Positions 1 through 8,420 of a DNA stretch of 64,000 bases are shown piece after piece. This DNA is from Moraxellaceae bacterium. Its GTDB lineage: Bacteria; Pseudomonadota; Gammaproteobacteria; Pseudomonadales; Moraxellaceae. Both the position numbers and the translations under genes were made by a program. The stretch covers positions 1-64,000 of the forward strand of contig JACKNZ010000005.1 in assembly GCA_024234595.1 (NCBI GenBank). Direction: 5' to 3'. Below the pieces are notes generated by a model, which was not told the DNA's origin, made no database searches, and saw nothing but the letters and a program-made list of their open reading frames with translations. Position 1 is the stretch's first letter. Every line of letters begins with the position of its first letter.

Positions 1-1
1 T

Positions 2-1093
2 TCCCTACTCTCGCCAGAAATGAAACCAGTTTTTGTCGCTGAACGTCGTGCCGAATATGCTGAAGTGCGTGAACGTCATGCCAACCGTCAACCTAAAGCC
101 GCTAAACTCAGTTACGCACAATCTATTGCCGAAAAATATCAACATGATTGGGCTAACTACACACCACCCAAACCCAAACAATTGGGCGTGACCGTGTTAA
201 AAGATGTGCCTTTAGCCGATGTTCGTCCTTATATTGACTGGACACCTTTTTTCATCACATGGAGTTTGGCTGGTAAGTTCCCTGCCATTTTAAAAGATGA
301 AGTCGTTGGTGTTGAAGCAACTCGTTTATACAACGATGCCCAAGCCTTGTTAGATAAATTAATTGGTGAAAAATTATTAACCGCCAATGGTGTAATTGGT
401 TTTTGGCCTGCCGCACAGGTCAATGATGATGATATTGAGGTATATGCCGATGAATCACGCCAAACAGTGATTCACACATTGCATCATTTACGTCAACAAA
501 GTGACAAAGTCAGTGGCAAACCCAATTATTCTTTAGCCGATTTTATTGCGCCTAAAGCGAGCCAAACACCTGATTATATTGGTGCATTTGCAGTGACTGC
601 TGGTTTGGGTGCTGAAGAACAAGCAAGAGCCTACAGAGATGCGGGTGATGACTATAATGCCATTATGGTACAAGCCCTTGCTGACCGTTTAGCCGAAGCC
701 TTTGCGGAATATTTACATGAGCGAGTGCGTAAGCAATATTGGGGTTATCAAGCCAATGAAAGCCTCAGCAATGAAGAGTTAATTAAAGAAAAATATGTCG
801 GTATTCGTCCTGCACCTGGTTATCCTGCCTGTCCAGAACATACCGAAAAAGCCACATTATTTAAGTTGTTAGATGCTGAAAATAATACAGGTATTAGCCT
901 TACTGAACACTTTGCTATGTGGCCTGCCGCCTCAGTGAGTGGTTTTTATTATTCTTTACCCCAAAGTACCTATTTTAATGTCGGTAAATTGGATAAAGAT
1001 CAAGTGGAAAGTTATGCTGCGCGTAAAGGTTGGGATTTGCGTATGGCCGAAAAATGGTTAAGCCCGAATTTGGGTTATGAGCCACAAGTCTAA
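2..1093 (+). CDS. metH: Cobalamin-dependent methionine synthase, C-terminal part (cut by window edge)
   Basis: MetH transfers a methyl group from methyltetrahydrofolate to homocysteine via cobalamin in the cytoplasm. Only the last ~363 codons are here: the C-terminal reactivation domain that binds S-adenosylmethionine and remethylates oxidised cobalamin. The frame is open to the left edge and codons before the first ATG (position 20) still match the family (SLLSPE), so that ATG is internal. Recognisable family blocks are TPFFITWSLAGKFPAIL, DYIGAFAVTAG, the AdoMet-binding stretch GIRPAPGYPACPEHTEK and the tail WLSPNLGYEPQ. The end agrees with the E. coli C-terminus, so the 3' end is complete. 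A strong hairpin follows, so it is the last gene of its unit and converges on hflC. Confidence 0.97.
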   Translation, partial: SLLSPEMKPVFVAERRAEYAEVRERHANRQPKAAKLSYAQSIAEKYQHDWANYTPPKPKQLGVTVLKDVPLADVRPYIDWTPFFITWSLAGKFPAILKDEVVGVEATRLYNDAQALLDKLIGEKLLTANGVIGFWPAAQVNDDDIEVYADESRQTVIHTLHHLRQQSDKVSGKPNYSLADFIAPKASQTPDYIGAFAVTAGLGAEEQARAYRDAGDDYNAIMVQALADRLAEAFAEYLHERVRKQYWGYQANESLSNEELIKEKYVGIRPAPGYPACPEHTEKATLFKLLDAENNTGISLTEHFAMWPAASVSGFYYSLPQSTYFNVGKLDKDQVESYAARKGWDLRMAEKWLSPNLGYEPQV

Positions 1094-1104
1094 TACGTTC
1101 ACTA

Positions 1105-1132
1105 AGAGCAGGCTGTATTCTCAGCCTGCTCT
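1105..1132 (+). terminator. Hairpin terminator after metH
   Basis: A perfect 11-bp stem (AGAGCAGGCTG with CAGCCTGCTCT) encloses a 6-nt loop 11 bases after the metH stop. No long T run follows, so strength is uncertain; it may serve both metH and the converging hflC unit together with the next hairpin. Confidence 0.65.
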
Positions 1133-1137
1133 ATCTT

Positions 1138-1164
1138 AGGACTTACGCGGTTTGCGTAAGTCCT
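1138..1164. repeat. Dispersed AGGACTTACGC element, copy A (minimal 27 bp)
   Basis: The two 11-bp terminal inverted repeats of the dispersed family, AGGACTTACGC and GCGTAAGTCCT, sit almost back to back with a 5-base spacer (GGTTT). It is the smallest copy in the window, 12 bp beyond the hflC stop, and as RNA would fold into a perfect hairpin. It looks like a full element that lost its whole interior. Confidence 0.85.
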
Positions 1165-1176
1165 GATCTGTCGTAC

Positions 1177-2046
1177 CTACTTCCCCGACTGTCTCATATA
1201 GCGTAAAAACTCACTATCGCCTTTAAGCACCATGACATCACTGGGTTTGTTAAACGCGGCTTTATAAGCCTGCATTGAACGATAAAAGCGATAAAACTCG
1301 GCATCTTTACCAAAAGCAGCTGCGGCAATGCTAGCCGCTTGTGCATCACCTTCACCGCGCAAGGTTTCAGCTTGCTTGTAGGCCTCTGCCATAATCACTT
1401 TTTGCTCGCGCTCTGCTTCGGCTTTAATGGTTTCGGCTAGCTCATTACCTTGAGACCGATGTTCTCGCGCTTCGCGCTCACGCTCTGTACGCATACGGTT
1501 ATAGATGGATTCCGAAATCGTCTCAGGAAAATCAACTCGCTTAACCCGAACATCGACCACTTCAATGCCAAATTCTTTTTTGGCCAACGCAGCCGTTTCT
1601 TGGGTAAGTTGGTCAAGCATTTGGTCGCGTTGCCCTGCAACCACTTGATATACTGTCCGTTCTGACACTTTGTTTTTAAGGCCATCGTTTACTCGCGCCA
1701 TTAACAAAGACTCTGCTTTTTTTGCATCGCCACCTGTCACGGTAAAATATTTTTTAACATCCACAATACGCCATAACACATAAGAGTCCACAATCAAAAA
1801 CTTGTTTTCTTGAGTCAAATATTCAGTACGCTCGGTATCACTCACCTGAGTACGTATATCAAACTTTTTAACCTCATGGATATAGGGAATTTTCAGTCCC
1901 ATCCCTGCGGTTAGATTTGAGTCAATAATCTCACCAAACTGTACCAAAATACCGCGTTGCGTTTCTTTAATGGTATAAACAGTACTGCCCAAGATACTAA
2001 TAATTAAAAAGGTGATGGTTAATGCTTGTAAGGTTCTAGGATTCAT
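1177..2046 (-). CDS. hflC: HflC, FtsH protease modulator (SPFH/band 7)
   Basis: HflC forms with HflK a large membrane-anchored periplasmic complex that surrounds FtsH and limits its proteolysis. The 289 residues comprise an N-terminal membrane anchor (residues ~8-26), a band 7/SPFH domain that begins QRGILVQFGEI, and a charged coiled-coil stretch rich in E, R and A (about 190-235). The length matches Pseudomonas HflC and is shorter than E. coli. The start lies only two bases after the hflK stop, so the pair is co-translated. It is the last gene of the miaA-hfq-hflX-hflK-hflC cluster. Confidence 0.96.
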   Translation of the reverse strand: MNPRTLQALTITFLIISILGSTVYTIKETQRGILVQFGEIIDSNLTAGMGLKIPYIHEVKKFDIRTQVSDTERTEYLTQENKFLIVDSYVLWRIVDVKKYFTVTGGDAKKAESLLMARVNDGLKNKVSERTVYQVVAGQRDQMLDQLTQETAALAKKEFGIEVVDVRVKRVDFPETISESIYNRMRTEREREAREHRSQGNELAETIKAEAEREQKVIMAEAYKQAETLRGEGDAQAASIAAAAFGKDAEFYRFYRSMQAYKAAFNKPSDVMVLKGDSEFLRYMRQSGK

Positions 2047-2048
2047 AA

Positions 2049-3143
2049 TTAACGCCCCTCTCCACGACCTTGGCGCACTGGCGCACGCATTGTATTGGCT
2101 GCATCATTCAATTCGTGTGCTGTACTATTATTTGGCTGATTAGCTCGGCTATTTTCCATGATTTTGTCTAAGGGCAAGTACACCATATTGCCACCATTAC
2201 CTTCAATAATGACTTTATTAGTCTTGGACATGACACTTTCCATCGTTTCTAAGTACAAACGTTGTCGAATAACTTGTGGTGACTTTTTGTACTCGCCAAC
2301 TAATTGATTAAAACGTGCCGCATCACCTTGCGCGATATCAACCACTTCTTGTTTATAAGCGTTAGCCTCGGCAATCACTCTTGCTGCTTGGCCGCGCGCT
2401 TCTGGCACAATACCGTTGGCATAGGTTTCGGCTTGGTTTTTAAGACGTTCTTTGTCTTCTTTGGCGCGAATCACATCATCAAAGGCTGCTTTTACCTCTT
2501 TGGGAGGTAATGCTTCTAAAATGTTGACGCCTGTGACTTGTAAGCCTGTTTTATAGCTATCCAAATAACTTTGTAAACGAGGCTTAATATCTCGCGCCAA
2601 AGTGGCACGACCTTCGTTGAGTACTTGCCCCATTTTTGAGCCACCGACCACATGGCGTAAGGCACTTTCGGTGGCGTGTAACAATGTCACTTCGGGTTCA
2701 GATACTTTAAGTAAATAATTAACTGGCTCAGCAATACGATACTGAACAGTCAAATTAATTTCGACAATGTTAGTATCTTCGGTAATCATGCGCGCATTAA
2801 GCGGCACTTGTTCAACTTTTTGAATGTTGACTTTTTTGACTTCATCAACCAAGGGCATTGCCCAATGCAAACCCGCTTGTTCGGTGCTGCTGTACTTTCC
2901 AAAGCGCAAAATCACTGCTTCTTCGGCCTGCTCTACCCTATAAAAACCCGTGATAATGGTTAAACCAATAATAATCGCCGCACCAATTTTAAGCGGGGCT
3001 AAATCAGAACCTCCTGAGCCATTACCTCCAAACCATTTGTCAAAGCCTTGATTAACTTTTTTAAGAAAATCATCAATTTCGGGCGGTCGCTGACCATTAT
3101 TAGGACTATTACCACCACCGTTATTCGGTTGATTCCACGCCAT
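2049..3143 (-). CDS. hflK: HflK, FtsH protease modulator (SPFH/band 7)
   Basis: Partner of HflC in the FtsH-regulating membrane complex. I place the start at the ATG giving MAWNQPNNGGG (364 aa), because it has an AAGG ribosome-binding site and matches the family N-terminus; a longer frame would run back into hflX. Order of parts: a Gly/Asn-rich cytoplasmic head (about 1-45), one membrane segment (about 60-80, APLKIGAAIIIGLTIITGF), the SPFH domain with EEAVILRFGKY, a coiled-coil arm, and a low-complexity tail ending in RQGRGEGR. It starts 28 bases after the hflX stop. Confidence 0.96.
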   Translation of the reverse strand: MAWNQPNNGGGNSPNNGQRPPEIDDFLKKVNQGFDKWFGGNGSGGSDLAPLKIGAAIIIGLTIITGFYRVEQAEEAVILRFGKYSSTEQAGLHWAMPLVDEVKKVNIQKVEQVPLNARMITEDTNIVEINLTVQYRIAEPVNYLLKVSEPEVTLLHATESALRHVVGGSKMGQVLNEGRATLARDIKPRLQSYLDSYKTGLQVTGVNILEALPPKEVKAAFDDVIRAKEDKERLKNQAETYANGIVPEARGQAARVIAEANAYKQEVVDIAQGDAARFNQLVGEYKKSPQVIRQRLYLETMESVMSKTNKVIIEGNGGNMVYLPLDKIMENSRANQPNNSTAHELNDAANTMRAPVRQGRGEGR

Positions 3144-3171
3144 AAAATTACCTTTTCTTAAATAAAATACA

Positions 3172-4485
3172 TTACCATTCTGCAACAGGAGCTGGAGGTG
3201 TTAAACCCACATCACTCAAGGTCAAATTAACTCGCCTTAGTATGGCATTAAGCTCCGCTTGTGATAATTGAACGGTTACATAACTTGTACCATCCTCGCA
3301 TAGCTGTTCTTGTTGTATGGCATTGATAGCAAACAATTGTGCGCGCAGTTTGGCATAATGCGGCTGTAAGTGCAGTGTCAAGCATTGCAAATCATCTACC
3401 AGTAATTGTGCTAATGCCTGATGTAGTTCGTTCATTCCCAAGTTGTCACGGGCTGATAACCATACTGCAATAGGTTTGCCTTGCTCATCAACATCTATAC
3501 GTGGCTCATGACTCTCCAAACAATCAATTTTGTTATAAATCATCAAAATTCGGCTTTGGCTACCAATTTCTTGCAATACCTCATTAACCGCTGCAATTTG
3601 AATTTCTCGCTCTGGACTTGCTGCATCAACGACGTGTAGCAACAAATCAGCCTCCACTGTTTCCTCTAAGGTTGCTCTAAATGCTTCGACTAATTGATGC
3701 GGTAAATGACGTACAAATCCTACGGTATCAACCAATACTACAGTACCTAAACTGTCAATTTCGACACGACGCAAAGTAGGGTCAAGGGTAGCAAACAGTT
3801 GGTCTGCTGCATAAACCTCGGCTTGGGTAATCCGATTAAATAAGGTTGACTTGCCTGCATTGGTATAACCAACAAGCGATATTGTTGGAATAGCGGCTTT
3901 TTGACGAGAAGCACGGCCTTGACTCCGCGTTTGGCGGACTTTTTCAAGCCGTTCGCTGAGCATTACTACGCGATTTTTGAGTAAACGGCGGTCTGTTTCG
4001 AGTTGGGTTTCGCCCGGCCCTCTCAGACCAATGCCTCCCTTTTGGCGTTCTAAGTGTGTCCAGCCTCGTACTAAGCGCGAACTTAAATGTTTGAGCTGTG
4101 CCAGTTCGACTTGTAGCTTACCTTCAAAGGTTTGTGCGCGTTGAGCAAAAATATCCAAAATCAAACCTGTTCTATCAAGCACTCGACATTGACAGGCTCT
4201 TTCCAAATTACGTTCTTGCGCTGGTGTCAAAGAGTGATTAAATAATACCAAGTCTGCCCCCAACTCTTGTACTAATTGGGCAATTTCTTCGACTTTGCCT
4301 GAACCAGCATAAAACTTAGCATCAGGTTTTTGACGTGAACCCGTTACCACAGTTAAAATTTGCGCACCTGCTGATAAAGCCAATAACTGAAACTCGCTTA
4401 AATCTTCATCTTGCGAATATTGTTTTAATTCTAAATGCACTAATATGGCTTTTTCGCCACCTTGGTGACGTTCAAAAAATTCCAC
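3172..4485 (-). CDS. hflX: GTPase HflX (ribosome splitting and rescue)
   Basis: HflX is a translation-associated GTPase that binds the 50S subunit and splits stalled ribosomes, notably under heat stress. The 437-aa protein has the N-terminal HflX domain with the family signature GGIGLRGPGETQLETDRR, then a G domain with G1 GYTNAGKST, G3 DTVGF and G4 NKID. Gene order hfq-hflX-hflK-hflC is the classical one, but here hflX is separated from hfq by a hairpin terminator and a dispersed repeat (4555-4684), so it probably has its own promoter in the 70 bases between the repeat and its start, or relies on read-through. Confidence 0.97.
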   Translation of the reverse strand: MEFFERHQGGEKAILVHLELKQYSQDEDLSEFQLLALSAGAQILTVVTGSRQKPDAKFYAGSGKVEEIAQLVQELGADLVLFNHSLTPAQERNLERACQCRVLDRTGLILDIFAQRAQTFEGKLQVELAQLKHLSSRLVRGWTHLERQKGGIGLRGPGETQLETDRRLLKNRVVMLSERLEKVRQTRSQGRASRQKAAIPTISLVGYTNAGKSTLFNRITQAEVYAADQLFATLDPTLRRVEIDSLGTVVLVDTVGFVRHLPHQLVEAFRATLEETVEADLLLHVVDAASPEREIQIAAVNEVLQEIGSQSRILMIYNKIDCLESHEPRIDVDEQGKPIAVWLSARDNLGMNELHQALAQLLVDDLQCLTLHLQPHYAKLRAQLFAINAIQQEQLCEDGTSYVTVQLSQAELNAILRRVNLTLSDVGLTPPAPVAEW

Positions 4486-4554
4486 GTAGTTCTCTCTGTG
4501 ACAAGTAATTTTGTAATAAATTGGGGTAAAATTTTATTTCTCAAGCCTTAAATT

Positions 4555-4653
4555 AAGACTTACGCGGTTATCGCTTATTTGCTCACACTTCAACCGTTTC
4601 CAACGGTTTTATGCTCACAAAACGCGCTAATTTCGGCGAAATGCGTAAGTCCT
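4555..4653. repeat. Dispersed AGGACTTACGC element, copy B (99 bp)
   Basis: A full-length copy with ends AAGACTTACGC (one mismatch) and GCGTAAGTCCT. Left arm continues GGTTATCGCTTATTTGCTCAC; right arm is AAAACGCGCTAATTTCGGCGAAAT. The centre is its own short palindrome (AACCGTTTCCAACGGTT). It lies between the hfq terminator and hflX, about 70 bp upstream of the hflX start. Confidence 0.9.
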
Positions 4654-4654
4654 G

Positions 4655-4684
4655 AAATAAAAAACGCCGTACAAGACGGCGTTT
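4655..4684 (-). terminator. Rho-independent terminator of hfq
   Basis: On the minus strand a 9-bp stem (AAACGCCGT / ACGGCGTTT, 5-nt loop) is followed by a run of T residues, 17 bases after the hfq stop. This is a standard intrinsic terminator and would uncouple hflX from hfq. Confidence 0.85.
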
Positions 4685-4701
4685 AATCAAACATTGGCTA
4701 T

Positions 4702-5013
4702 TTAGTTAGTCCAATCTTGGTCATCACCTTGGTCATCATAAGGATAGCCACCGCCCATCGTGCCACTGGTCATTGGGCCAATCGGGGCATTAGGTGCACC
4801 CACTGGACGTGGATTGCGTGACGGTACAACAGTAGAAATGGCATGTTTATAAACCATTTGGCTCACTGTGTTTTTGAGTAACACCACATATTGGTCAAAC
4901 GATTCAATTTGTCCTTGTAATTTGATGCCGTTAACCAAAAAAATAGATACAGGAATACGCTCTTTACGAAGCGCGTTTAAGAACGGGTCTTGTAAGGTTT
5001 GCCCTTTGGACAT
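4702..5013 (-). CDS. hfq: RNA chaperone Hfq
   Basis: Hexameric Sm-like protein that pairs small RNAs with mRNAs. The start is the ATG giving MSKGQTLQDPF, preceded by AGGAG (103 aa); a longer upstream frame is ignored. The Sm1 region (VSIFLVNGIKLQGQIESFD) and the Sm2 motif with Y55-K56-H57 are intact. The C-terminal tail (about 70-103) is Gly/Asp rich (GGGYPYDDQGDDQDW) rather than the very long Gly/Ser tail of Acinetobacter Hfq. Its place after miaA is the usual one. Confidence 0.97.
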   Translation of the reverse strand: MSKGQTLQDPFLNALRKERIPVSIFLVNGIKLQGQIESFDQYVVLLKNTVSQMVYKHAISTVVPSRNPRPVGAPNAPIGPMTSGTMGGGYPYDDQGDDQDWTN

Positions 5014-5103
5014 AATGTGTCTCCTCTGCCAAAACGGCAGAATAAAAATGGGAATATAGTGCAAAAATCAGCAAGAAAAAGGTAACTTGCTAGTCTGCCA
5101 TTT

Positions 5104-6036
5104 TCAAGCAATTTTTATTTTTTTTAGATAATCCTGTAGGACAATCCACGCATCTTGTGTATCAAGCGCGTGAACATCACTACCAAAGCTGCGTAACCAC
5201 GTATATTGGCGTTTAGCAAGCTGTCGTGTTGCAACAATACCCTTAAAACGCATCTCATCATAGTCATATTTATTATCCAAATATTCCCAAACTTGTCGAT
5301 AGCCCACCGAGCGAATAGCAGGCAATTCTAAATTTAAATCAGGCCGTTGTTTAAGTGCTTGTACTTCCTCAATAAAACCATTTGCTAACATGCTATCAAA
5401 ACGCTGCTCAATACGCTGATGAAGAATGCTTCTATCTTGGGGGAGTAAACCAAATTGATGAATACGATAAGGCAATGCCTGTGCCTGTTGCTGCTCATGC
5501 CATACTGATAATGGAATACCCGTTGCTAAATATACTTCTAAGGCTCGTTGCAATCGTTGCGAGTCAGTGGGTTTAAGGCGAGCGGCTGTTACTGCATCGA
5601 CACGCGCTAATTGTTGATGAATCACAGCCCATCCTTCTTGCTGTGCTTGCTCAACAATCTGCTGTCTGATTGCTTCATTTGCTTGTGGTAAATCAGCAAT
5701 GCCATCTCTTAAAATTTTAAAATAGAGCATTGTTCCGCCAACTAACAATGGGATGCGTCCACGCGCACTAATCTCGGCCATTTCCTTTAGCGCGTCCTCT
5801 CTAAACTCGGCAGCTGAATAGGCTTGAGCAGGGTCTTTAATATCAATTAAACGATGTGGAGCTGAGGCTAATTCTGCTGCGCTAGGTTTGGCTGTACCAA
5901 TATCCAACCCTCTATAAACCATACTTGAATCTACAGAAATAATATCTACAGGATAATGTTGAACCAAACGAATCGCTAAATCTGTTTTACCACTGGCTGT
6001 AGGCCCCATCAAAAAAATTGCATTTGGCAGACTCAT
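5104..6036 (-). CDS. miaA: tRNA dimethylallyltransferase MiaA
   Basis: MiaA puts a dimethylallyl group on A37 of tRNAs that read UNN codons. The 310-aa protein begins with the P-loop GPTASGKT and then DIISVDSSMVYRGLDIGTAKP, both diagnostic; RSVGYRQVWEYL near residues 240-252 is the conserved C-terminal block. An AAGAGAG ribosome-binding site precedes the ATG. It is the promoter-proximal gene of the leftward miaA-hfq cluster; mutL, often upstream, is replaced here by a divergent lipoprotein gene. Confidence 0.97.
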   Translation of the reverse strand: MSLPNAIFLMGPTASGKTDLAIRLVQHYPVDIISVDSSMVYRGLDIGTAKPSAAELASAPHRLIDIKDPAQAYSAAEFREDALKEMAEISARGRIPLLVGGTMLYFKILRDGIADLPQANEAIRQQIVEQAQQEGWAVIHQQLARVDAVTAARLKPTDSQRLQRALEVYLATGIPLSVWHEQQQAQALPYRIHQFGLLPQDRSILHQRIEQRFDSMLANGFIEEVQALKQRPDLNLELPAIRSVGYRQVWEYLDNKYDYDEMRFKGIVATRQLAKRQYTWLRSFGSDVHALDTQDAWIVLQDYLKKIKIA

Positions 6037-6115
6037 GACAACACTCTCTTAAAACAGATTTGATGGGCAACTGACATTTTGTGAGTTATTTATCGCTAGT
6101 TTATCACAGCCTCTC

Positions 6116-6134
6116 TTTGACATATTCTGTCAAA
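6116..6134. promoter_or_regulatory. Perfect inverted repeat in the miaA / lipoprotein divergent region
   Basis: TTTGACA and TGTCAAA flank a 5-base spacer (TATTC). The left half contains a -35-like TTGACA for rightward transcription, but no good -10 box stands 16-18 bases further on. The dyad could be an operator for a dimeric regulator. This is inference from symmetry and position only. Confidence 0.3.
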
Positions 6135-6306
6135 TTTGTCTAACTTGGTGTTATTTATGCGTTTAGCACATTGCCCTACGCGCTAACTCGTATTAGAGTA
6201 TGCAGGGTAGTTAAGATGATAATAATAGATTTAAAACTAATATCGCCTCGGCATTACACGCTTTTTTATTTGCATTTATGCCATTTTATTTTAGGGAAAC
6301 TTTTCC

Positions 6307-7329
6307 ATGATGCGTTTTCTCTTCAAACTTTCTGTACTTTCTGCTGCCCTACTAAGTAGTGCCTGCTCTGTTCACAAACTGATTGGTAATGAGGTTAAAC
6401 ACTTTTCGACCGAAAACGTGATGCCTGTCATTTTAAGCAGTGATGATATTCCTACTGTTTGCCATGCCAACGAAACTAATACTCCATTATTGATGTCGTT
6501 TACTAAATTTGGTGTTGACAACAGTATGCTCTTAGCATTGGGCTATGCAGGAGCAGCAACCTGTACCGCAATGGAGGCACACGAAAAAGAAATATGGTCA
6601 GCAATTACCGAAAAACAAGGCTTGGTTAATATGGCACAAGATGCACGTATTGCCCAACAGCTACTCAATAAAGAAGCTGGCTTGCGTCAATTACGCGTCT
6701 ATCAATATACAACCGACTTTTTCAGAAACAATCATCAATACGAACTTGGTGAAGGTAAATGCCCACAAATCAAAGACGATAACGCCCAATTATTGTTAAT
6801 TATAGGCGGAATATCAGCGTTACAAGCACTTAAGAGTGATGTTGACTCAGGTCGTTTGGTTAATTTTGACATGAGTATTCCTGCCAAAGTTGGTCGCGCG
6901 ATGGACTGTCTAGACAGTAATAAATGGTGGGGGCAACCCAAAGCCATTCAGGCTGGTCTAAAGGTGATTTTACCTAAGGATGCACAAGAAGAGAAAGAGG
7001 CTTGGAAACAGCTACAAGACTCAACAGATATCGGATTACAAACAGGTGTTCGATTAAGTCATGCCACCTATGCCACGATTGCAAGTATCAAAGGTCGTGA
7101 TGACTATTTACGTGATGCGCTTAAGCGGTTTGAATCTTTACCAAATGCCCTACTAAATAACCAATATGCCTTGTTAAACACCATTGCAGCCATTCAGGTA
7201 CGTCAGGTTGCCAACCTGTATTGGGTCAAAAACACGGGTCATCGTGCACCAACGACCGACTTTAGTAAATTTTGGGATGAAAAGCCAGTTCCATCGGCTG
7301 CGGTTAGTGAACTACTCAATGAGTTATAA
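6307..7329 (+). CDS. Lipoprotein of unknown function, tandem paralogue 1
   Basis: I do not recognise a family with certainty. The 340-aa product has a type II signal peptide (hydrophobic residues 4-18, then LLSSAC), so it should be lipidated at Cys20. The mature part is predicted mostly helical and looks soluble. It aligns without gaps to the next gene over nearly its whole length, roughly half the positions identical by eye, with shared blocks MPVIL, DARIAQQLLNKEA, GEGKCP, MDCLD..KWWG and IKGRDD. Four cysteines of the mature domain are conserved in both (CHAN, C-T, GKCP, DCLD), suggesting periplasmic disulfides. A distant relation to the helical TatT lipoproteins of TRAP-type systems is possible but unproven. 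Two adjacent ATGs can start it. Confidence 0.85.
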   Translation: MMRFLFKLSVLSAALLSSACSVHKLIGNEVKHFSTENVMPVILSSDDIPTVCHANETNTPLLMSFTKFGVDNSMLLALGYAGAATCTAMEAHEKEIWSAITEKQGLVNMAQDARIAQQLLNKEAGLRQLRVYQYTTDFFRNNHQYELGEGKCPQIKDDNAQLLLIIGGISALQALKSDVDSGRLVNFDMSIPAKVGRAMDCLDSNKWWGQPKAIQAGLKVILPKDAQEEKEAWKQLQDSTDIGLQTGVRLSHATYATIASIKGRDDYLRDALKRFESLPNALLNNQYALLNTIAAIQVRQVANLYWVKNTGHRAPTTDFSKFWDEKPVPSAAVSELLNEL

Positions 7330-7350
7330 AATAACAAAACAGGCTCTAAA

Positions 7351-8382
7351 ATGACTTATCTACGCATCGCTAAAAAAACAGGACTCGTGTTGGCAAGTAC
7401 GCTGTTGTTAGCTGCTTGCTCTAAAGACCAATTAGTTGGCAATGGCTTGCGCGCATACACAATCGAGCATGCCCTGCCTGTGATTTTAAAAACAGATGAT
7501 GTTACCATGATTTGCCATGCTAACGACGGATTCACGCCCATCGTCAAAGCATTTACTAAGTTCAATGTCGAAACAGATATGATGTTGGCGTTTGGCTTAG
7601 CAGGTTCATCTATTTGTACCGAAAATCAGGCTATTGAAAAAGAACTTTGGTCATCGCTAAGTGAAAAACAAGGCTGGACTGACGTGGCGATTGATGCCCG
7701 CATTGCCCAACAACTCCTTAACAAAGAAGCGGCACGTAAACAAATAGCATCATACAACTACACAGTTAACTACTTCAAACAACAGTATCGCTACGAATTT
7801 GGCGAAGGAAAGTGCCCAAAACTTAAACAAGAAGTTGAAGAACTTTTATTGTTTGTCGGTAGTGTCTCTGCCTTACAAGCAATTAACAACGACATAGCGT
7901 CAGGACGACTACTCAATGTTGACATGGGTATTTTTCCTAAAGTTGCTCATGCAATGGATTGTTTAGACAATCAAAAATGGTGGGGATTTCCTCAGTCTAT
8001 ACGCGCAGCATTAGCAGTCATTTTACCTGAGTCTCCTGCCATAGAAGAAGCTGGATGGAAATCACTACAAGACAATGCAGCAATTGGCCTACAACAAGGA
8101 ATGCGTACAGGCTATGCAAGTTATGCTGTGGTTGCCAATATCAAAGGCCGAGATGACCACTTGCGCCAAGCACTTAAAGGCTTTGAAAGTGTACCAAGTG
8201 ATAAAATCAACAAAAACTATTTGTTATTAGACACCATAGCCGAACAACAGATTCGCCATTTAGCCAACCGTTTTTGGATGCGACTTGAAGGCCGTCGCGC
8301 GCCAACTGAGGGTTATAGTCAATTTTTGGATGAAAAACGCCAACCTGACAAAAGCCTAGATGGCATGCTGGATGATATTTAA
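7351..8382 (+). CDS. Lipoprotein of unknown function, tandem paralogue 2
   Basis: 343-aa paralogue of the preceding gene, 21 bases downstream and so probably co-transcribed. It has a canonical lipobox (LLLAAC, lipidated Cys23) and the same four conserved cysteines, with the best-kept region at DARIAQQLLNKEA and MDCLDNQKWWGFP. C-termini of the two proteins are the least alike. It ends against a 14-bp stem terminator shared with the converging fabF unit. The pair presumably arose by duplication; no flanking gene hints at the substrate or partner. Confidence 0.87.
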   Translation: MTYLRIAKKTGLVLASTLLLAACSKDQLVGNGLRAYTIEHALPVILKTDDVTMICHANDGFTPIVKAFTKFNVETDMMLAFGLAGSSICTENQAIEKELWSSLSEKQGWTDVAIDARIAQQLLNKEAARKQIASYNYTVNYFKQQYRYEFGEGKCPKLKQEVEELLLFVGSVSALQAINNDIASGRLLNVDMGIFPKVAHAMDCLDNQKWWGFPQSIRAALAVILPESPAIEEAGWKSLQDNAAIGLQQGMRTGYASYAVVANIKGRDDHLRQALKGFESVPSDKINKNYLLLDTIAEQQIRHLANRFWMRLEGRRAPTEGYSQFLDEKRQPDKSLDGMLDDI

Positions 8383-8383
8383 C

Positions 8384-8417
8384 ATATTGCTCCCTCTTAT
8401 TTGAGAGGGAGCAATAT
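8384..8417. terminator. Bidirectional terminator between lipoprotein 2 and fabF
   Basis: A perfect 14-bp stem (ATATTGCTCCCTCT / AGAGGGAGCAATAT) with a 6-nt loop fills the gap between the two convergent stops. The AGAGGGAG core resembles the dispersed CCCTCTCC palindromes of this window, so it may derive from one. Confidence 0.75.
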
Positions 8418-8420
8418 TGT

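Noticed and set aside
13..22. ATG at position 20 as the start of a complete 357-aa gene
   Set aside because: The frame is open to the left edge and upstream codons still match MetH, so the gene is simply cut by the window.
6171..6359. 62-codon frame before the first lipoprotein
   Set aside because: Overlaps the lipoprotein start in another frame, no recognisable content; lies in the promoter region.
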